DNA of 64,000 nt from DASXHD01 sp038239005 (GTDB taxonomy: Bacteria; Myxococcota_A; Polyangia; Polyangiales; Polyangiaceae). The notes below the pieces were generated by a model. That model was given only the letters and a program-made list of their open reading frames with translations. It did no database searches and was not told the DNA's origin. The translations under genes and the position numbers were made by a program. Within the stretch, counting starts at the first letter, position 1; every line of letters starts with the position of its first letter. The DNA is taken from assembly GCA_038239005.1 (NCBI GenBank), contig JBBSFE010000007.1, positions 1-64,000 on the forward strand, read 5' to 3'. This document shows, one piece after another, positions 17,401 through 26,696 of this stretch.

Positions 17401-20400
17401 CGCTGCGCGGAGCATCAGGCCGCACGCCGTGCGCGGATCGCCCGCATTTACAGCGCGATCCGCGAGCGAAGCGATCGCGTCGATGTACGCATCGGGCTTG
17501 CCGAGCTTTGCCGCTAGCGCGCTGGCCTTCTCGTGGAGCGGCGCCGATGCGGGAAGCTCGGCGACTGCTTCGAGCTGCGCACCGAGCGCTGCATCGAGAT
17601 TGCCGACGAGCTCTTCTGCGTTCGCGAGCTCGGCGAGAACATCGGCGCGAGCGGCTGCGTCGGGTGCACGGCCGAGTCGGGCACGGAGCGCGCGCATGAG
17701 ACCGCGTGTGTCGTTGCGAACGCGCAGTGCTTTTTCGAGTCGCTTCGCTTCGGCGTCCGAGCTCGCAGCTGTCTCGAATGCGGATTCGATGATCTCGGCC
17801 GCGCGCTCGTGCTCGCCGCGTCTCTCGGCGAGTGCGCTGAGCTCCACGAGCACTTCGGTGCGAAGCACGGGCGCGTCGTCGTCCGCGCGACGCACGACCG
17901 CAAGGAGCGCGCGATACGAACGCTCGGCTTTGTCGAGCTGGCCGTCGTCGCGCGCGAGCTCCGCGACCATGCGGAGAATCTCCGGGTTCGCTGGGTCGAT
18001 GCGCGTTGCTGCCTCGAGCTCCGCGAGTGCTTGAGCGCGTTCGCCGATGCGCAAGTGAAGTCGCGCGAGGTAGAAGTGCACCGTGGCGCGCTCTTTCGGA
18101 CGTCGACCTGCGAATGCGTCGATCATGTCACGCAAGAGAATCCGCGCCTGATCGGCCTTGCCTGCCTCTTGAAGCGCCTCGGCAAGACGCAATCGAAGCG
18201 GACGATCATCAGGTGCGAGCGCACACGCTTGCTCGAGCAGCGGCACAGCGCGCTCGGGCTCGGAGCAGCGCGTCAGGAAAATCTCGGCCGCTTCGACGAG
18301 CGCCGCGCGTCGTTCGTCCTCCGATTTCGCCGAGTCAGCCTGACGCGCAATGAGATCGCCAAGCGGCGCGAATTTCGCCGTACGCCGATAGATGTCCGCG
18401 AGTCGCGACGGCACCACATCCGGCGAAGCGGGGTCTGCAAGCGCCGCTTCGAGACGTGCTTGTGCGTCGTCGTCGCGATTCGCTTTCACGAACGCATCGG
18501 CGAGTCGAACAATCACCGACGCACGTTGCTCGGGGAAATCAAGCACGAGGCGATCGAGGTACGTCGCTGCGTCGAGCCATTCTTGTTGCTGCTCGTGAAT
18601 GCGCGCGAGCGCATCGAGCACGGGCGCGCGCAGCTCGAGCGCGAGGCTTCTCTTGTAGTGCGAGAGCGCGAGCGCGAGGTGCTTGAGCTTTTCTTCGGCG
18701 ATGGTTGCGGCTCGCGTCCACAGCTCGATGGCCGAGAGCGTGTCGCCATCGCGCTCGGCGAGGTCGGCTTGTTCGGCGCAGAACGCACCGAGCTCGTCCC
18801 AATGCTCGGCGAGCTCGAGCGTTGCGGAGAGAACGAGCGTGGTGCGCGCGTGTCGCGGCGCATCGACGAGGTTCGCGCGGAGAAGTGTCGCTGCTTCCTC
18901 GGTTCGCCCGAGCTCACGCTCCATCAAAGCCGCTTCGAGTCGATGCTCGACACGCACGCCGGCGTCGGTGGCGATCTCGACTTGAACCTTGCGAAGCGCG
19001 AGTAAATCCTCGCGGCGACCCAGCGATGCGTAGACCTCGGCGAGGCGCGATGCGGCTTCGTTGTCGCGCGGGTCCTCTTCGAAGAGCTTCGCGTAAATGC
19101 GCTGCGCGACGGGCGCATCGCCCACGCGCTCGAGTGCCGTTCGCGCCGCTTCGTGGAGCAGCTCGCGCGCGCGCTGACGCGGGAACGGAAGACGCGCCGT
19201 CTCTTCGAGGATTTCCACGATGCGCTCGGCGTTTCCTTCTTCGTTGTGAACGCGCAAGAGCTCCGCGAGCGCCCACTCGACGTGCTCACTCGGGTGTGTC
19301 GTCGCGCCCGCGGTGGGCAATCTGTCGGGCGAGACGGTGCTCGGTGGCGCTTCGTCGGTCTTCCACCGCTCCGAAGCCAGGAGCATCAATCGTTCGAGAA
19401 TCGTTTTGGCGAGCCCACGATCGACGACGACGCGCCCCGCGACTTCCGCGGCTTCGCGCAGGAGCTCGGGATCGCCACCCGTCGCCTGCGAAAGCCTGAG
19501 CAAGCTGTCGATGAGCGGGCGCCCGCGGTGACGCCGTTGGAGTTGCGCGAGCTGCGCGAGGAGCTCGGTGTCGTTGCCGTCGTGCACGAGGGCGCGCGCG
19601 TATGCCGCTTCTGCCGCCTCGGCATCTGCGCGTCGATCGCGGTGCCATGCCGCCAGACGCGCTTCGAGATCGCGTGCAGCTTCGCGCGCGAGGCTCGCGG
19701 AGAGAGGGAGACTGCTTCGTTGTGCGAGCGCCGTTTCGAACGCGCCGGTGAGTGCGTCCCAACCGGCTTGCGCCGTAGCTGCGTCCTCGAGGGCGTGGAG
19801 GAGCGATTCATCGAGCCCGCCCGCAAGCGCGGCGCGATCGAGAACCACTTTCGTGGCGGCATCCCATCGCGAGATGCGCCCCGCGACGCGAATGAGCGAG
19901 TGCGCAGAAGCGGCGTGCGTCGGATCGTCGGTTGCGACGCGAACGTACTGCACGAGCGCGTTGCGAGCGTCGTCGAGCTGCGTCTCGAGCAGCTCACCAA
20001 GGCGCATGCGAAGACGCAAGACACCCGCGTCATCGGGGCGACGGTCACCTTCGATCGCTTCGAGGACGACGCGATGGGCTTCGGCAAGCGCGCGATACAC
20101 ATCGCCACCGCCGCTGACGTGCGCTTCTGCCGCCAGACGCTCGACCGTCGCCGAGACGCTGTCTTCGCCACGCGCGAGAATGAACGCCTCGCGCACCGAA
20201 TGAAACGCCGCTTCCAGATCGCGCGCACGACGCTCGAACAAATCCGAGGTCTCGAGCAAATCGGCGACGCGCGCTGCGTCGTCCTTTGCGAGCCTCAAGC
20301 GCTGGGGTAAGAGCGCGATGACTGCGCGCCATGCGTCGGTGCCTGCGTGATCGCGGAGCAACACTTCGAGAGCGCGCCGCGCCGAATTCTCGACATCGAG

Positions 20401-23400
20401 CATGGCCGTGAGGCCCAAGACCGAGCGCTCGTCGCCTGGTTTGGCCTCGAGCGCGAGCGAATAGCTGTCGATCGCAGCCTTGTGTTTCTCGAGCTTCGCA
20501 CGCCGCACATCACCGAGCCGCGAGAGAAACGATGCTTTCGTATCGAGATCGCCAGCGCGCTCGGCGGCGCGATCGAGCAGCTTTGCGAGCTCTTTCCAGC
20601 GCTCGCGTCGTTCGTAGAGCTCGGCGAGAGCGCCATCGACGTCGTCGGCCTCGCCGCTTGCCTCGCGTATCGACTCCCAGACGTTGATGGCTTCGTCGGT
20701 GGCGTCGAGCTCGCTCGACAAGATGCGGGCGGCGCGCACGCGATCGTCACGACTCGCTGGCGATGAATCGTTCACGGCCGCGCGCTTGAGGAGCGCATCG
20801 ACCAGTGCGCGGAGCTTGCCCGACGATCCGAGGATCTCGACGAGCCCATCGAGCGCCTCGACGTCGGACGCATCATCGCGTAGCCGCGCTTCCCACGCGG
20901 CAACGCTGCGATCGCTCTCGCCGATATCCGCGGCGAGTCGTGCGGCTTCGCCATATGCGTCACGCCGCAGCTTTGCGTCGTCTTCTTCGAGGAGCGCAAG
21001 ACGCTCGAGCACTGCCAGCCGATCCATCTTCCGACCTGCGGCCGCCAAGAGCGCATCGAGCCGCCGCGCACCCGCGAGCAGCGACGACGACGCGACATCG
21101 AGATGCAATAGCCGACTCAAGAGATCGATCGCGCGCGAGCTGTCACCGATCTTGTCGGCGTAGACCGTGGCGGCGTCGAAGAGGAGCGTCGCGCGAAGCA
21201 CTTCGCCTTCGCAGTCCTCCGCGGCGGCCGCGAGAACTTCGGCGAGCTTGTCCCATCGCTGGGTTGCGTCGGCGAGGCGTGTGAGCCTCTCGCGATGCGG
21301 CACGGCGTCGGCGTCGAGCATCACGAGCGACACGGCGTGCTCGAGCGCAGCCGCGTGATTTCCAAGTCGTTCGTGGAGCGCAGCAACTTCACCGTGGCGG
21401 CGAATGCGCTCTTTCGCATTCTTCACGACCTCGAGCTCGACCTCGAGCATGCGCGCGAGATCGGCGTCGCGGCCCATCTCGGCATACCGATCACGAAGCA
21501 GGGCCGCCGCGCGCTGCCGAACAAGGACGCGCTTGTTGCCACGCGCCGCTTTTCCGCCGGGTGGCGGCACCGAAGCGCGCGGCGGAACCGACGTACGCGC
21601 GGGAGGCACAACGCTGTCGTGTGCCGCGGCGACGCGCTCGCTCAACGGAGAAGACGTCGGTGGGAGCGTCTTCTTCATCTCCTCGCCTTCGGGAGCCGCG
21701 GTGAGCACTCGCTCGAGCAACGCCATGACGTCGTCGCCGGTTTCGCCGGCGTGCATCATGTCTTCGACGACGAGCAGCGCCGAGCCCGAGTCGTGGAGCT
21801 CGTCGAGCCAGAGCGTTGCCATGCGAATGCGGAACGCTTGTGCGTCCTTCGGAGTTTTTCCGCCGACCTGCGCATCGAGTAACCCAATGAGCTCGCGATG
21901 CTTGCCGTGCCGTTCGTAGAGGCGCTCGAGCGATGCGAGGAGCCGCTCGTTCTTCGGTTTGAACTCGAGGAGCTGCTCGAGGTAACCGATGGCGCGGTCC
22001 GCGTTCTTCGCGAAGTCTTTGGCGATCTGTGCGGCGTCTTCGAGAAGCTCCGTGCGGCGTATGGGATCGAGCTCACCCGAAAGCACACGATCGTAAAGAC
22101 CGAAGAGGTCTTCCCAGCGTTCTTGCGAGTCGTAGAGGAGCTTCAGGCGATCGAATGCCCAGCCTGCGGGCTCGAGATCCACCATGCGCTCGAGAATGCG
22201 CACGACGGCTGCTGCGTCGTCGAACCACTCTTCGTGAAACGCAACGGCGCGTTGACCGATTTCGCCCGCGTCTTCGACGGAGATGTCGCGACCGATCGAC
22301 GCTTGATACAAATCGGAGAGGTCTTGTGGGCGATCGAGCCGGCGTGCGAGTTGCTCTGCGCGGTCCCACCAGGCGAGCTCGGTGGGGTGCTCGCCGAGCG
22401 CGCGAAGCAGCACGGAATAGGCTTCTTCCTGCGACTCCACGAGATCGAGCAACTTCTCGTGCCACGCGCGTCGCCGCTCGACGGGTGCGTCGGTGGCGCC
22501 GCTCACGAGCGCACCGAGAACGCGTTTGCGACTCGGTGCGTCCGCGCTCTCGAGCGAGCCTTCGAGCAGGCTCGACGCGTCGGCGCCGATTTCGGCATGT
22601 GGCAAGAGCTTCACGAGCAACCGCAGCGCGGCTTCGTCGTCCGGGCGCGCGGTGAGCGCCGTGCGAAGCTCGTCCATCGCTTCTTTCTCGCGCCCGCTGA
22701 TTGACGACAGAAGATTTGCGATCTCGGTGCGAATGCGCGACGCAGCTTCCGTATCGCTGCTCTCGAGACGGTTGCGCAGTGTCGACAGCGCGCCTTCGAC
22801 GTCCCCGCTTGCAATCATCAAACGCGCGAGCTGCGCGTGTGAGTCCATGCTCGTCGGATCGCTGTCGGTGGCTTGGCGCCAGAGATCGAGCGCGCGGCCG
22901 AGGTCGCCGAGCTTTTCTTCTTCGAGCTTGGCCCATCGACCGAGCTCTTTCGCGCGCGCCGCGCCTGCCTCACGCGAAGCGCGCCATGAGAGCAGCCAGC
23001 GCCATGCGTCGGCTTCGTCACGTGCTTCGGCTTGCGAGAGCAAGGTCTCGAGGCGCGCTGCGCTCCGCTCTTTCGTCGCGGCGTCCGCAAATGGGTCCTC
23101 GAGGATGCCGCGCAAGAGTCCGCGCGCTTCGGCGGCGTGCTCGGGGCTCGCCGCGAGCACTTCGGCCTTGGCCGTCACGAGGCGCGCCCGCAGCGTGGGA
23201 TCTTTTCCTGCATCGCTCGCGAGCGCGCCGTCCATCGTTCGCACGAGCGCTTCCTTCGCGTTCGCAGCCACGGCGAGATCGGTGAGCTTCGCGAGCGCGA
23301 CGGCGTCGTCGGGTGCGTCGAGGAACGCGCGCGCTGCGGCATCGAACGCGCCTGCGGGATCGTTCATGCGTGACTCGAGCACATCGGCGAGCTTCAAAAG

Positions 23401-26400
23401 CGCGTCTTTGCGCTCCGTTGCGCTTCCGGCCGATTCGACGAGCGCCGCGTAAAGCTCAGGCAACGACGCCCATTCGCCGCTCGTCTCCGCGAGCGACGCG
23501 AGCCGCTCGGTGGAAGTGCGATCGAACGGCGCGGTACGCCGAACTTGTTCGTAGAGCTTCCGTGCGGTTTTCAGATCACCAATCTGCTCGGCGACCGCTG
23601 CGCCCTCACGCCACGCAACCGCCGCTGCTGCCGCGTCGCTGCCTTCCGTGTGGAGCGTGCCGAGGCGCGTGAGCCAAAACACTTTGTCTTCGCCGGTCTC
23701 GGCGAGCGCAACGCGACGCGACGAGGCTGCAACCAACAAATCGCGATCGTCGGCGCGCTCGGCGACTTGCTCCACGAGATCGAGATCGGCGTTCGTCGAC
23801 GAAGCATCATCTGCGAGAGCGCGTGCGTGAATCACGGCGCGATCGCGAAGCCCACGGTCGGATGCGAGGCGCGCGACGCGTGCGCGGAGCTCGCGAGCGT
23901 CGTCGCCGGGCGCGGCGCGCGCAATGCGATGCTCGAGCAAACTGCATGCGTCGGCGAATGCGCCCGTTTCGCAGAAGAGGTCGTAGAGCGCGTCTTCCAT
24001 CGGGCTATCAGGCCCTTCGGCGAGGGCGGCTTGTAACGTTTCCATTGCACCGCCGGCATCGCCGAGGTCTTTGCGTTGCAAATTCGCGATGACGAGATGG
24101 AGCCCGCTTCGTTTCGCCGGGTCGCTCTCCTTCCCGAGCGCTGCGCGGTAAAGGCGCAAGCGATCATGAGGCGTACCTTGCTCGCGCAAAAGCAAATCGA
24201 CGCCGGCCATCAGCTCCGACGACGACGGCGCGTACTCGAGCGCGCGCTGATAAGCATCGAGAGCGCGAGGACGATCGCTTGCCATGAGTGCTGCGTCACC
24301 GAGGCGTTGGGCGACGAGCAACAGATCGTCTGTCGTGACGGGTCGCTCGGCGAGTGCAAGCGCGAGCACGTCGGCGCGCGTGCCGGCACCTGGCTCACCT
24401 GGCGCGAGTCGGTCGAGTGCGGCGAGCCACGCGCCTACCGGTCGCGACTCGTCGAGTGCCTGCGCGAGCGCCGTGCGCACGAGACCGAGCACGCGCCCGC
24501 GTTCGGTCGGCAAATGCTCCGCGATCGAGACGGCTTCGGCGAGCGCCCGCGCACGCTCTTCCGCTTCCGATGCTCCAGCCGCGCGCGCGATGTACACGCG
24601 TAAAAGGCCTGGTTTCGAGCCCTCCGCCTTGACGATGGGCTCGAGCACTTCCGCCGCTGCGAGTGCGAGCGCGACGTCCGTCGAAGCGATGAGCTGCTCG
24701 ATCGATTCGCGCGAAAGCGCGTCGTGCGGATCGATCGCGAGCGCGCCACGAAACGCTTCGACGGCGCCGCGCGCATCGCCGAGCCATTGCATGCGCAAGA
24801 GCCCGAGCCGCGCCAGCGTCGCGCCTTTGTCGGCGCCGTGGTCGGCCGTTGCGAGTGCTTCGTAGGCTTTGGCGAGCGTCTCGAAATCGCGCTCGAGCTC
24901 GAGCAGCGGAATCCACGCAGTGAGTGCGTCTTTCGTCGGGCCGAACTCGTCGACGATTCCGCGCCAAGCCTTCGACGCTTCCGTCGTGTTGCCGGGAACA
25001 TCGCTGAGCTGCTGCGCCGCGCGAATCAAGAGCGCACGTTTTTCGTCGCGCGATTCGCAGTCGTTCGCTTTCGCGCGCAACACTTCGGCGAGCCCAATCG
25101 CGTCGCCGAGAGAAGCAAGGAGCGGCTCGAGCGACGCGAGCGCACGTTCGCGTGCCGGTGTTTCGAGGAGCCCGCGATACGCCGCAACCGCGCGCAATGG
25201 ATCACCGAGCGCCCCGGACGCGAGCTCCGCGAGCTGCTCGGCAGCTTGCTGGCGACGAACGATGTCGGGCTCGGTGTGCATGATGCGCTCGAGCATCTCG
25301 GCCAGCGACACGTGGTCTTCGTCTTCTCCGTAGAGCCGGGCGAGCGCGTGCATCGCGGGAAGCACGGCAAGATCAGTCGCGCCCGGCACGGTGAGCGCAC
25401 TCGAGAATGCTGCGCGCGCGCGCTTCACGTCGCCGGTGGCCAAGAGCAGCTCGCCCATTTCCGCGGCGAGTCGCGCGCGTGCCGATGGATCTTTCGCGGC
25501 GCTCACGAGCCGCTGGAGTGTTTTCTGTGCGACGTCGTGTTTGCCGAGCGCGCGGGTCAATGCGACGAATCGATCGAGTAAATCCGTGTCGGTCTGATCG
25601 ATGTGCAGCGCTTGCTCTGCGGCTTCGTAGGCGCCCGCGAGATCGTCGGTGTGATCGTGCCTGAGCGCGGCAAGCGCGCGAAGTGGCCCAAAACGCCGCG
25701 GTCCACGCGCGTTTTCGAGCTCGAGCGCGTAGTAGCGAGCTGCGTCACCCCAGGCCTCTTCTTTCTCGGCCGCCACCGCGAGCGCCGAGGCCGCACGCTG
25801 CGCGGCCGCTTTTACTTCGAGCAACCGAACGCCGATGTTCTTCGCTCCCTCGTGACCGGGCGCGCGCCCGAGAAGCCACTCGACATGCGGCAAAGCTCTC
25901 TCGATCTCCGATGCGTCGTCGTAGAGCGCGAGCAGCTTCGTGCGATGCGAGAACATCAATTCGTCGTCGGGTGGCGGGTCCGCGGCGATCGTTTGCTCGA
26001 GCATCTTCGCGACGTCGCGCGGACGATTCGCTTGGAGCAGCGCATCTTCGAGCTTGGTGCGCGCTTCTTCGTCTTTCGGATCGACGCGCACGAGCATCGA
26101 GAGCACGTCAGCGAGCTTGTCGCTGGCTTCGGCTTTTTCGAACGCCTCCGCCGCCTTGCGCAAGATGGGCGCTTGCTCCGAGCGCGCGCGGTGCTGCGCC
26201 ATGTCGAAGAAGAAATCTCCGAGCTTGGTGAAGTCGCCGGATTGCGTGAGCTTCTCCTCGAAGCGGGCGAGCGACCCAGCGTGTGTCGGCATGGCGCTCA
26301 TCGCCTTGTCGAGAAAGCTCGCGCCACCGTCGTCGTCGCCCATGATGTCGGAGAAAAAAACCGACGACTGGAACATGAACTCCGCGACGACGCCGGCTTG

Positions 26401-26640
26401 CATCGTCTTCAACTTGCGATCGCCAGCGAGCCCTTCGAACGCAAACGCGAGCTCCGTCAATCGATCGTCGCGTTGCGCGGCGCTCGTGAGTTTCTCCCAA
26501 GCTTCGCGTGGAAGTTGGTTGCGTGCGAGCGCGAGAAGAAACGCATCGAGGATGTCCGGCTCGTTCTCGAGACGCTCCTCGAGTGATGCGAGCACTGCAG
26601 CTACACCTGCAGTAGGACGATGTCGGCCCTGATCGGTCAT
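14497..26640 (-). CDS. Giant TPR-repeat protein, 4047 residues
   Basis: One uninterrupted 12.1-kb frame made almost wholly of helix-turn-helix repeats of the TPR type. Typical repeats include W-G-D-A-A-R-Y-Y-A-L-E-L-E-N-A-R-G, G-A-Y-E-A-A-E-Q-A-L-H-I-D-Q-T-D and, near the C-terminus, I-A-Y-E-R-L-G-E-I-A-M-H-Q-G-D-N-K-R-A-I-M-L-L-K-R-S-L. A Pro/Ser-rich break at about residues 1645-1700 (P-P-T-S-S-P-L-S-E-R, P-P-A-R-T-S-V-P-P-R) may separate two solenoids. No signal peptide or transmembrane helix; highly acidic, so probably a cytoplasmic scaffold. The frame opens at 26676, but a -10 box at 26655-26660 makes the ATG at 26640 the likelier start. glyQ follows 21 bases downstream. Proteins of this kind are found in Myxococcota; no partner can be named. 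Confidence 0.85.
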   Translation of the reverse strand: MTDQGRHRPTAGVAAVLASLEERLENEPDILDAFLLALARNQLPREAWEKLTSAAQRDDRLTELAFAFEGLAGDRKLKTMQAGVVAEFMFQSSVFFSDIMGDDDGGASFLDKAMSAMPTHAGSLARFEEKLTQSGDFTKLGDFFFDMAQHRARSEQAPILRKAAEAFEKAEASDKLADVLSMLVRVDPKDEEARTKLEDALLQANRPRDVAKMLEQTIAADPPPDDELMFSHRTKLLALYDDASEIERALPHVEWLLGRAPGHEGAKNIGVRLLEVKAAAQRAASALAVAAEKEEAWGDAARYYALELENARGPRRFGPLRALAALRHDHTDDLAGAYEAAEQALHIDQTDTDLLDRFVALTRALGKHDVAQKTLQRLVSAAKDPSARARLAAEMGELLLATGDVKRARAAFSSALTVPGATDLAVLPAMHALARLYGEDEDHVSLAEMLERIMHTEPDIVRRQQAAEQLAELASGALGDPLRAVAAYRGLLETPARERALASLEPLLASLGDAIGLAEVLRAKANDCESRDEKRALLIRAAQQLSDVPGNTTEASKAWRGIVDEFGPTKDALTAWIPLLELERDFETLAKAYEALATADHGADKGATLARLGLLRMQWLGDARGAVEAFRGALAIDPHDALSRESIEQLIASTDVALALAAAEVLEPIVKAEGSKPGLLRVYIARAAGASEAEERARALAEAVSIAEHLPTERGRVLGLVRTALAQALDESRPVGAWLAALDRLAPGEPGAGTRADVLALALAERPVTTDDLLLVAQRLGDAALMASDRPRALDAYQRALEYAPSSSELMAGVDLLLREQGTPHDRLRLYRAALGKESDPAKRSGLHLVIANLQRKDLGDAGGAMETLQAALAEGPDSPMEDALYDLFCETGAFADACSLLEHRIARAAPGDDARELRARVARLASDRGLRDRAVIHARALADDASSTNADLDLVEQVAERADDRDLLVAASSRRVALAETGEDKVFWLTRLGTLHTEGSDAAAAAVAWREGAAVAEQIGDLKTARKLYEQVRRTAPFDRTSTERLASLAETSGEWASLPELYAALVESAGSATERKDALLKLADVLESRMNDPAGAFDAAARAFLDAPDDAVALAKLTDLAVAANAKEALVRTMDGALASDAGKDPTLRARLVTAKAEVLAASPEHAAEARGLLRGILEDPFADAATKERSAARLETLLSQAEARDEADAWRWLLSWRASREAGAARAKELGRWAKLEEEKLGDLGRALDLWRQATDSDPTSMDSHAQLARLMIASGDVEGALSTLRNRLESSDTEAASRIRTEIANLLSSISGREKEAMDELRTALTARPDDEAALRLLVKLLPHAEIGADASSLLEGSLESADAPSRKRVLGALVSGATDAPVERRRAWHEKLLDLVESQEEAYSVLLRALGEHPTELAWWDRAEQLARRLDRPQDLSDLYQASIGRDISVEDAGEIGQRAVAFHEEWFDDAAAVVRILERMVDLEPAGWAFDRLKLLYDSQERWEDLFGLYDRVLSGELDPIRRTELLEDAAQIAKDFAKNADRAIGYLEQLLEFKPKNERLLASLERLYERHGKHRELIGLLDAQVGGKTPKDAQAFRIRMATLWLDELHDSGSALLVVEDMMHAGETGDDVMALLERVLTAAPEGEEMKKTLPPTSSPLSERVAAAHDSVVPPARTSVPPRASVPPPGGKAARGNKRVLVRQRAAALLRDRYAEMGRDADLARMLEVELEVVKNAKERIRRHGEVAALHERLGNHAAALEHAVSLVMLDADAVPHRERLTRLADATQRWDKLAEVLAAAAEDCEGEVLRATLLFDAATVYADKIGDSSRAIDLLSRLLHLDVASSSLLAGARRLDALLAAAGRKMDRLAVLERLALLEEDDAKLRRDAYGEAARLAADIGESDRSVAAWEARLRDDASDVEALDGLVEILGSSGKLRALVDALLKRAAVNDSSPASRDDRVRAARILSSELDATDEAINVWESIREASGEADDVDGALAELYERRERWKELAKLLDRAAERAGDLDTKASFLSRLGDVRRAKLEKHKAAIDSYSLALEAKPGDERSVLGLTAMLDVENSARRALEVLLRDHAGTDAWRAVIALLPQRLRLAKDDAARVADLLETSDLFERRARDLEAAFHSVREAFILARGEDSVSATVERLAAEAHVSGGGDVYRALAEAHRVVLEAIEGDRRPDDAGVLRLRMRLGELLETQLDDARNALVQYVRVATDDPTHAASAHSLIRVAGRISRWDAATKVVLDRAALAGGLDESLLHALEDAATAQAGWDALTGAFETALAQRSSLPLSASLAREAARDLEARLAAWHRDRRADAEAAEAAYARALVHDGNDTELLAQLAQLQRRHRGRPLIDSLLRLSQATGGDPELLREAAEVAGRVVVDRGLAKTILERLMLLASERWKTDEAPPSTVSPDRLPTAGATTHPSEHVEWALAELLRVHNEEGNAERIVEILEETARLPFPRQRARELLHEAARTALERVGDAPVAQRIYAKLFEEDPRDNEAASRLAEVYASLGRREDLLALRKVQVEIATDAGVRVEHRLEAALMERELGRTEEAATLLRANLVDAPRHARTTLVLSATLELAEHWDELGAFCAEQADLAERDGDTLSAIELWTRAATIAEEKLKHLALALSHYKRSLALELRAPVLDALARIHEQQQEWLDAATYLDRLVLDFPEQRASVIVRLADAFVKANRDDDAQARLEAALADPASPDVVPSRLADIYRRTAKFAPLGDLIARQADSAKSEDERRAALVEAAEIFLTRCSEPERAVPLLEQACALAPDDRPLRLRLAEALQEAGKADQARILLRDMIDAFAGRRPKERATVHFYLARLHLRIGERAQALAELEAATRIDPANPEILRMVAELARDDGQLDKAERSYRALLAVVRRADDDAPVLRTEVLVELSALAERRGEHERAAEIIESAFETAASSDAEAKRLEKALRVRNDTRGLMRALRARLGRAPDAAARADVLAELANAEELVGNLDAALGAQLEAVAELPASAPLHEKASALAAKLGKPDAYIDAIASLADRAVNAGDPRTACGLMLRAADALGHVDGGTARAAKLLERAKETGALPGDVLRALDRAYQALGDTEKQEAVLADLAALEVESTSRDPRTAADILYRLAELRTRRPETAEDGARSLATALDLSPEPDRAVAIASRAIDEGITTPLLVDTFVRAARLTARADVVSRAVLLQADRDDATLATLREATTIAQTAGDAARAEALLRRIVAAASGDHDTLRWALLELAVLVTARGDVSAALGLELDAAAIAPPEEARRVRDGVAMRAKQAGEVSLELRARREITLANPTDAAVRAGLLDLMRTTGDTAALLEVVEALLPSVTEDAERRELRRERARLLSTNADRVDEVLTELRALLDEEPYDAQAVGLLAELLEARGETSELGQLLERQLDAAKDRQDAAGVALLSLRLGTLIEAEDAERARELYGAGLDWDAKNRQLLLAMKRLLVQQGADPADRADVMERLLDTERGEDAETLALELAAIRAEAWDDAGVERALEVGLAGHPASAELRRRLTSLYEDRGDRRKLAALRETTARALTGAAAKAELAAAAATYVELGDVEGSTRALRAAHEIDPADADVLAALVRALEQRGDATAAENLATIAERSSSLEALAARARVLGALGRHDEAIADAERVQSFNAASGLAVLLVVVTRAAENASGEASKPLRRRAAALFAQAGKPAEAHVHLEALLQLDDADRETLWAMAELEEAGEHFDVAADTYMRLVDLESDERLSLAAIHLADAATRAGNPGFARAGLEKARAAAPTDTRLLEKVFAVYEAIGAHAELAELRLAEARAATDPARRFELLVAAGATLLEHDPVAAAAALEEARVIKPADMECAGLLADAHIGAQRFDEARDLLQNVIAAQKGRRSKDLAQVYLRLGRLEIALANPKGALQALGTALDMDGQNGNVASELAHVALEQGELEVATRALRAITMLRTAAPISKGIAYERLGEIAMHQGDNKRAIMLLKRSLDEDSTLEHARELLAQLGG

Positions 26641-26654
26641 CGCGCGGGAGGACG

Positions 26655-26663
26655 AGGGTATCA
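26655..26663 (-). promoter_or_regulatory. Extended -10 element for the giant TPR gene
   Basis: Reverse-strand TGA followed by TACCCT (hexamer 26660 to 26655). The expected start of transcription falls between the frame opening at 26676 and the ATG at 26640, giving a leader of about eight bases. Confidence 0.4.
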
Positions 26664-26696
26664 ACCCACACCGCACACCGCGATCTGCTTGTTTGT

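Noticed and set aside
26641..26676. Upstream start at 26676 for the giant TPR gene
   Set aside because: A TGA-TACCCT -10 box at 26655-26663 lies inside this extension, so a transcript from it would not contain that codon.
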